From contig JAEWSH010000051.1 in NCBI GenBank assembly GCA_023398375.1, positions 62,001 to 126,000 of the forward strand: DNA of 64,000 bases. Reading direction: 5' to 3'. Positions 61,607 to 64,000 of this stretch are shown piece after piece; positions within the stretch are counted from its first letter, which is position 1; the number at the start of each line of letters is the position of its first letter. Both the position numbers and the translations under genes were made by a program. The DNA comes from Bacillota bacterium (GTDB taxonomy: Bacteria; Bacillota; Clostridia; Lachnospirales; Lachnospiraceae). Under the pieces are notes generated by a model, which was given only the letters and a program-made list of their open reading frames with translations, was not told the origin of the DNA and made no database searches.

Positions 61607-61653
61607 AGTTAGCGGTGACAAGTGCAATACGAAATAAATCCTCTGGGGAGGTT

Positions 61654-63414
61654 ATGGCTATATTAGAAGAATATATGATTAAAAAGATACAAGAGAATGA
61701 AAGAAAAGAATTGGAAGATATTATTGTAAATAAGAGGATATCCCCTGTATTTCAACCAATTATTTCTTTACGGGATGGCAGCGTCTTTGGGTATGAGGCA
61801 TTGAGCCGAATACAGAAAGATAGCTTTATTAAGAAACCGGATCAATTATTTCGTATTGCAGCAGAAAATGGGGAATTATGGGAATTAGAACAGTTGTGCA
61901 GAAAATGTGCATTAAAAAAGATATATGAGAATGCAGGATTGCTGCCAGATAAAAAATTATTCTTGAATGTGAGTCCCCTTATTATTTATGATGATAAGTT
62001 CCAGGCAGGATTTACAAAAGAATATCTTCGAAGGTATCATATCAGTCCTTCACAAATCGTATTTGAATTAACAGAACGCGATTCCAGTACAGATATGATT
62101 GGATTTGGGAGTGTTGTGGAGCATTATAAAAAGCAACAGTATGGAATAGCGATCGATGATCTTGGTTCCTGTTATTCGGGCTTGAATCTTATTTGTGAGC
62201 TACAGCCACATTTTGTAAAATTAGATATGCAATTAGTTCGGGAATTACATAATAATAGCAGTAAATTGGCATTATTAAAAAGTCTGAAAGAATTTTCTTC
62301 CATGACAAATATGCGATTGGTCGCGGAGGGGATAGAAACAAAAGAAGAACTGGAAACACTAATCAGTATAGGGATACACTATGGGCAAGGTTATTATATC
62401 GGAAGGCCAAATGAGAATATTATGCCGATACAGGATGAGGTCGTAAAAAATATTAAAGAATGTAATGTAAAAAAACATAATATTAATAATCATGGTATGA
62501 ACAATTCTTATATTAAGCATATTTGTACCAATGGATTGACCGTACAGGAAAATATGAGCGTGGAGCAGGTACTTTCTTATTTTGAGGAAAATCCATCATT
62601 TCCCGGAATTTGTATTACACATTTAAGGAAAGTAAAAGGTATCCTCACAAAAGAAAAACTGCAGAGAATATTAAGCGGAAGGTATGGGTTCAGTTTACAT
62701 CAGAACAAGGAAGTAACGGCTATTATGGATAGGGATTTTCTTGAGGTAGATGCATATACACCGATCAGTACTGTTTCAGCGATTGCAATGGATAGAAGCG
62801 AAGGCAGTTTGTACGATTTTGTCGTGGTTACGGAGGAAGGGCATTACCTTGGTATCGTTACGGTAAAAGATCTTCTGATAAAGTCAACAGAAATAAGTGT
62901 AAATGCTGCCAAATCATCTAATCCACTTACCGGATTGCCTGGAAATCTGGTGATTAACCAGGAAATATCAAGGCTGGTAGAACATAATATGCAGTATACA
63001 GTTATGTATATTGATATGGATAATTTTAAAGCGTTTAACGATGTATATGGATTTGAAAGAGGAGATGAAGTAATCCGCATTATGGCACAGGTGCTGAAAG
63101 AGCAAATAGAGGAAGCAGGATTTATAGGTCATGTCGGCGGGGATGATTTTGTTGTCATTTTGTACCATAATGAATATCAGATGTTGTGCAGGGAAATAAC
63201 ACATCAATTTGAAGAAAGAGCAAGAAAATTATATTCTGAAAATGACAGGGAAAGAGGATATATAGAGACGGAGAACCGGCGCGGTGAATGGGAGCGTTAT
63301 CCGTTGCTTTCGATCACAATAGCCTTGATGACAGATAAAGAAAAAAAATATCTAAGTCATTATGAATTGGTCGAAGAATTGGCCGCAAGAAAAAAGCTTG
63401 CAAAGCAGAAATGA
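61654..63414 (+). CDS. EAL-CBS-GGDEF cyclic-di-GMP signalling protein
   Basis: A protein of about 586 residues in three parts: an N-terminal EAL domain with YEALSRI, ELTERDSS, AIDDLGSCYSGL and LVAEGIETKEEL, all metal and catalytic residues present; a central CBS pair; and a C-terminal GGDEF domain with GGDDF. No I-site RxxD is seen before GGDDF. There are no transmembrane segments, so it is cytosolic. It could make and degrade c-di-GMP, with CBS domains sensing adenine nucleotides. The start at 61654 has GGGGAGG only 2 nt before it, so a start up to 39 nt upstream or a later Met is possible. Confidence 0.88.
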   Translation: MAILEEYMIKKIQENERKELEDIIVNKRISPVFQPIISLRDGSVFGYEALSRIQKDSFIKKPDQLFRIAAENGELWELEQLCRKCALKKIYENAGLLPDKKLFLNVSPLIIYDDKFQAGFTKEYLRRYHISPSQIVFELTERDSSTDMIGFGSVVEHYKKQQYGIAIDDLGSCYSGLNLICELQPHFVKLDMQLVRELHNNSSKLALLKSLKEFSSMTNMRLVAEGIETKEELETLISIGIHYGQGYYIGRPNENIMPIQDEVVKNIKECNVKKHNINNHGMNNSYIKHICTNGLTVQENMSVEQVLSYFEENPSFPGICITHLRKVKGILTKEKLQRILSGRYGFSLHQNKEVTAIMDRDFLEVDAYTPISTVSAIAMDRSEGSLYDFVVVTEEGHYLGIVTVKDLLIKSTEISVNAAKSSNPLTGLPGNLVINQEISRLVEHNMQYTVMYIDMDNFKAFNDVYGFERGDEVIRIMAQVLKEQIEEAGFIGHVGGDDFVVILYHNEYQMLCREITHQFEERARKLYSENDRERGYIETENRRGEWERYPLLSITIALMTDKEKKYLSHYELVEELAARKKLAKQK

Positions 63415-63507
63415 TACGGTAACATAAAAAGTCACTAAATTATCAGAGATGGATTGTCAAAAGTATATTTGATGGTCTGTCTTTTTATTAGTAGACTTTG
63501 AAAAAAC

Positions 63508-63567
63508 TTGACTTATATAAAGTTACAGCATATTATATAGGCAGTCTATATATAGATTGTCTATATA
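63508..63567 (+). promoter_or_regulatory. PadR-gene promoter with 34-bp palindromic operator
   Basis: TTGACT (63508-63513) and TATTAT (63531-63536) have a 17-nt spacer. A near-perfect palindrome (arms 63534-63550 and 63551-63567, two mismatched pairs) overlaps the start point. PadR proteins usually repress their own operon at such a site. Confidence 0.72.
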
Positions 63568-63591
63568 ATATAAAGGAGAAGGATAGATAAT

Positions 63592-63921
63592 ATGGCAATT
63601 GATAAAACACTTATTTCGGGAAGTATGACGATGCTCTTGTTAAAACTATTATCAGACAAGGATATGTACGGTTACGAGATGATTGACACACTACGACAGC
63701 GTTCACAAAATGTGTTTGAACTTAAAGCAGGAACGTTATATCCATTGCTTCACAGTCTGGAGGATAAGCATTTGCTGACTTCTTATGAACAGGAAGTATT
63801 AGGCAAAGTTCGTAAATATTACAGCATAACAAAAGAAGGAAAAAGCCTGTTAAAAAGCAAGGAAACTGAATGGAAAGAATATTCCAAAGCGGTAACCAAA
63901 GTGCTTGCAATGGGGGTATAA
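63592..63921 (+). CDS. PadR-family transcriptional regulator
   Basis: A 109-residue winged-helix regulator of the short PadR (PadR-s2) type: MLLLKLLSDKDMYGYEMID, then ELKAGTLYPLLHSLEDKHLL, then RKYYSITKEGKSLL. It is preceded by AAAGGAGAAGG and by a palindromic operator. The gene that follows 4 nt later has the start of a partner often paired with PadR proteins. The ligand is unknown. Confidence 0.93.
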   Translation: MAIDKTLISGSMTMLLLKLLSDKDMYGYEMIDTLRQRSQNVFELKAGTLYPLLHSLEDKHLLTSYEQEVLGKVRKYYSITKEGKSLLKSKETEWKEYSKAVTKVLAMGV

Positions 63922-63925
63922 GATT

Positions 63926-64000
63926 ATGGAAAAATATTTAAGTAAGCTCTTGGAACAGATACGCTGTAAAAAAGCGCGTACTTTTATTGAACAGGAAATA
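63926..64000 (+). CDS. Permease-prefix-domain-like protein, 5' end only
   Basis: The first 25 codons of an ORF that runs off the window, starting MEKYLSKLLEQIRCKKARTF. This matches the N-terminal permease prefix (HAAS-like) domain that accompanies PadR regulators in Firmicutes. It starts 4 nt after padR and is certainly in the same operon. The rest of the protein cannot be seen. Confidence 0.55.
   Translation, partial: MEKYLSKLLEQIRCKKARTFIEQEI

Overview
The window is AT-rich (roughly 35-40 % G+C by eye) and reads as the chromosome of an anaerobic, spore-forming, low-GC Gram-positive bacterium, most likely a Lachnospiraceae-type Clostridium. The evidence is pyruvate phosphate dikinase, a three-subunit NAD-linked [FeFe] hydrogenase, an enoate-reductase-like flavoenzyme, a Na+-pump decarboxylase beta subunit, a spore-protein-like small ORF, strong GGAGG ribosome sites, TTGACA/TATAAT promoters and many hairpin-plus-U terminators. 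I see no rRNA, tRNA, CRISPR array, prophage or transposase. The assignment to organism is inference.

Layout. 1-5.5 kb: the 3' part of ppdK, then a MATE exporter and its likely TetR regulator, with shared TGAC/GTCA operator motifs. 5.5-7 kb: a spore-protein-like gene and a patatin lipase. 7-10.7 kb: a hotdog protein-bioY-thiolase-AMP ligase operon behind a BirA-box-like operator. 11-15 kb: glutamate dehydrogenase, an NhaC-type antiporter and asparaginase. 15.2-19.5 kb: a Pro/Asn-rich orphan, then a short leader ORF and attenuator in front of a heterodimeric multidrug-type ABC exporter. 19.5-23.8 kb, minus strand: an unusual cassette of a cysteine-domain (BtrH-like) protein, a glycosyltransferase and a MATE exporter. 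23.8-29.1 kb: a perfect 51-bp palindrome, a TetR/flavodoxin pair, a two-component system, an apbE remnant and a membrane FMN/Fe-S protein. 29-31.9 kb: a NmrA-type reductase, a shortened LysR protein and a HAD phosphatase. 32-36.1 kb: hydCBA hydrogenase.

36.5-50.9 kb is one long catabolic region for peptidoglycan amino sugars: murR, murQ, an ABC importer (interrupted by a 317-bp MITE-like element), murK, a ROK protein, a GH4 glycosidase, a GNAT protein, a PIG-L deacetylase, namZ, nagZ and anmK. Together they would import MurNAc/GlcNAc sugars or disaccharides, cleave and phosphorylate them in the cytoplasm, and feed GlcNAc-6-P to glycolysis. 51-58 kb: LysR regulators next to an enoate-reductase-like flavoenzyme, a secreted GH18 chitinase and an orphan OadB with a 46-residue membrane partner. 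58.4-64 kb: a signalling block with a group-2-like sigma factor, PIN-PhoH, a small (p)ppGpp synthetase, an EAL-CBS-GGDEF protein and a PadR regulator with its partner running off the edge.

The most distinctive items are the leader-peptide attenuator before the ABC exporter, the minus-strand cysteine-domain/glycosyltransferase/MATE cassette, the BirA-boxed bioY operon with a thiolase lacking its usual second cysteine, the MITE-like element and the cytosolic NamZ/NagZ/AnmK/MurK salvage operon.
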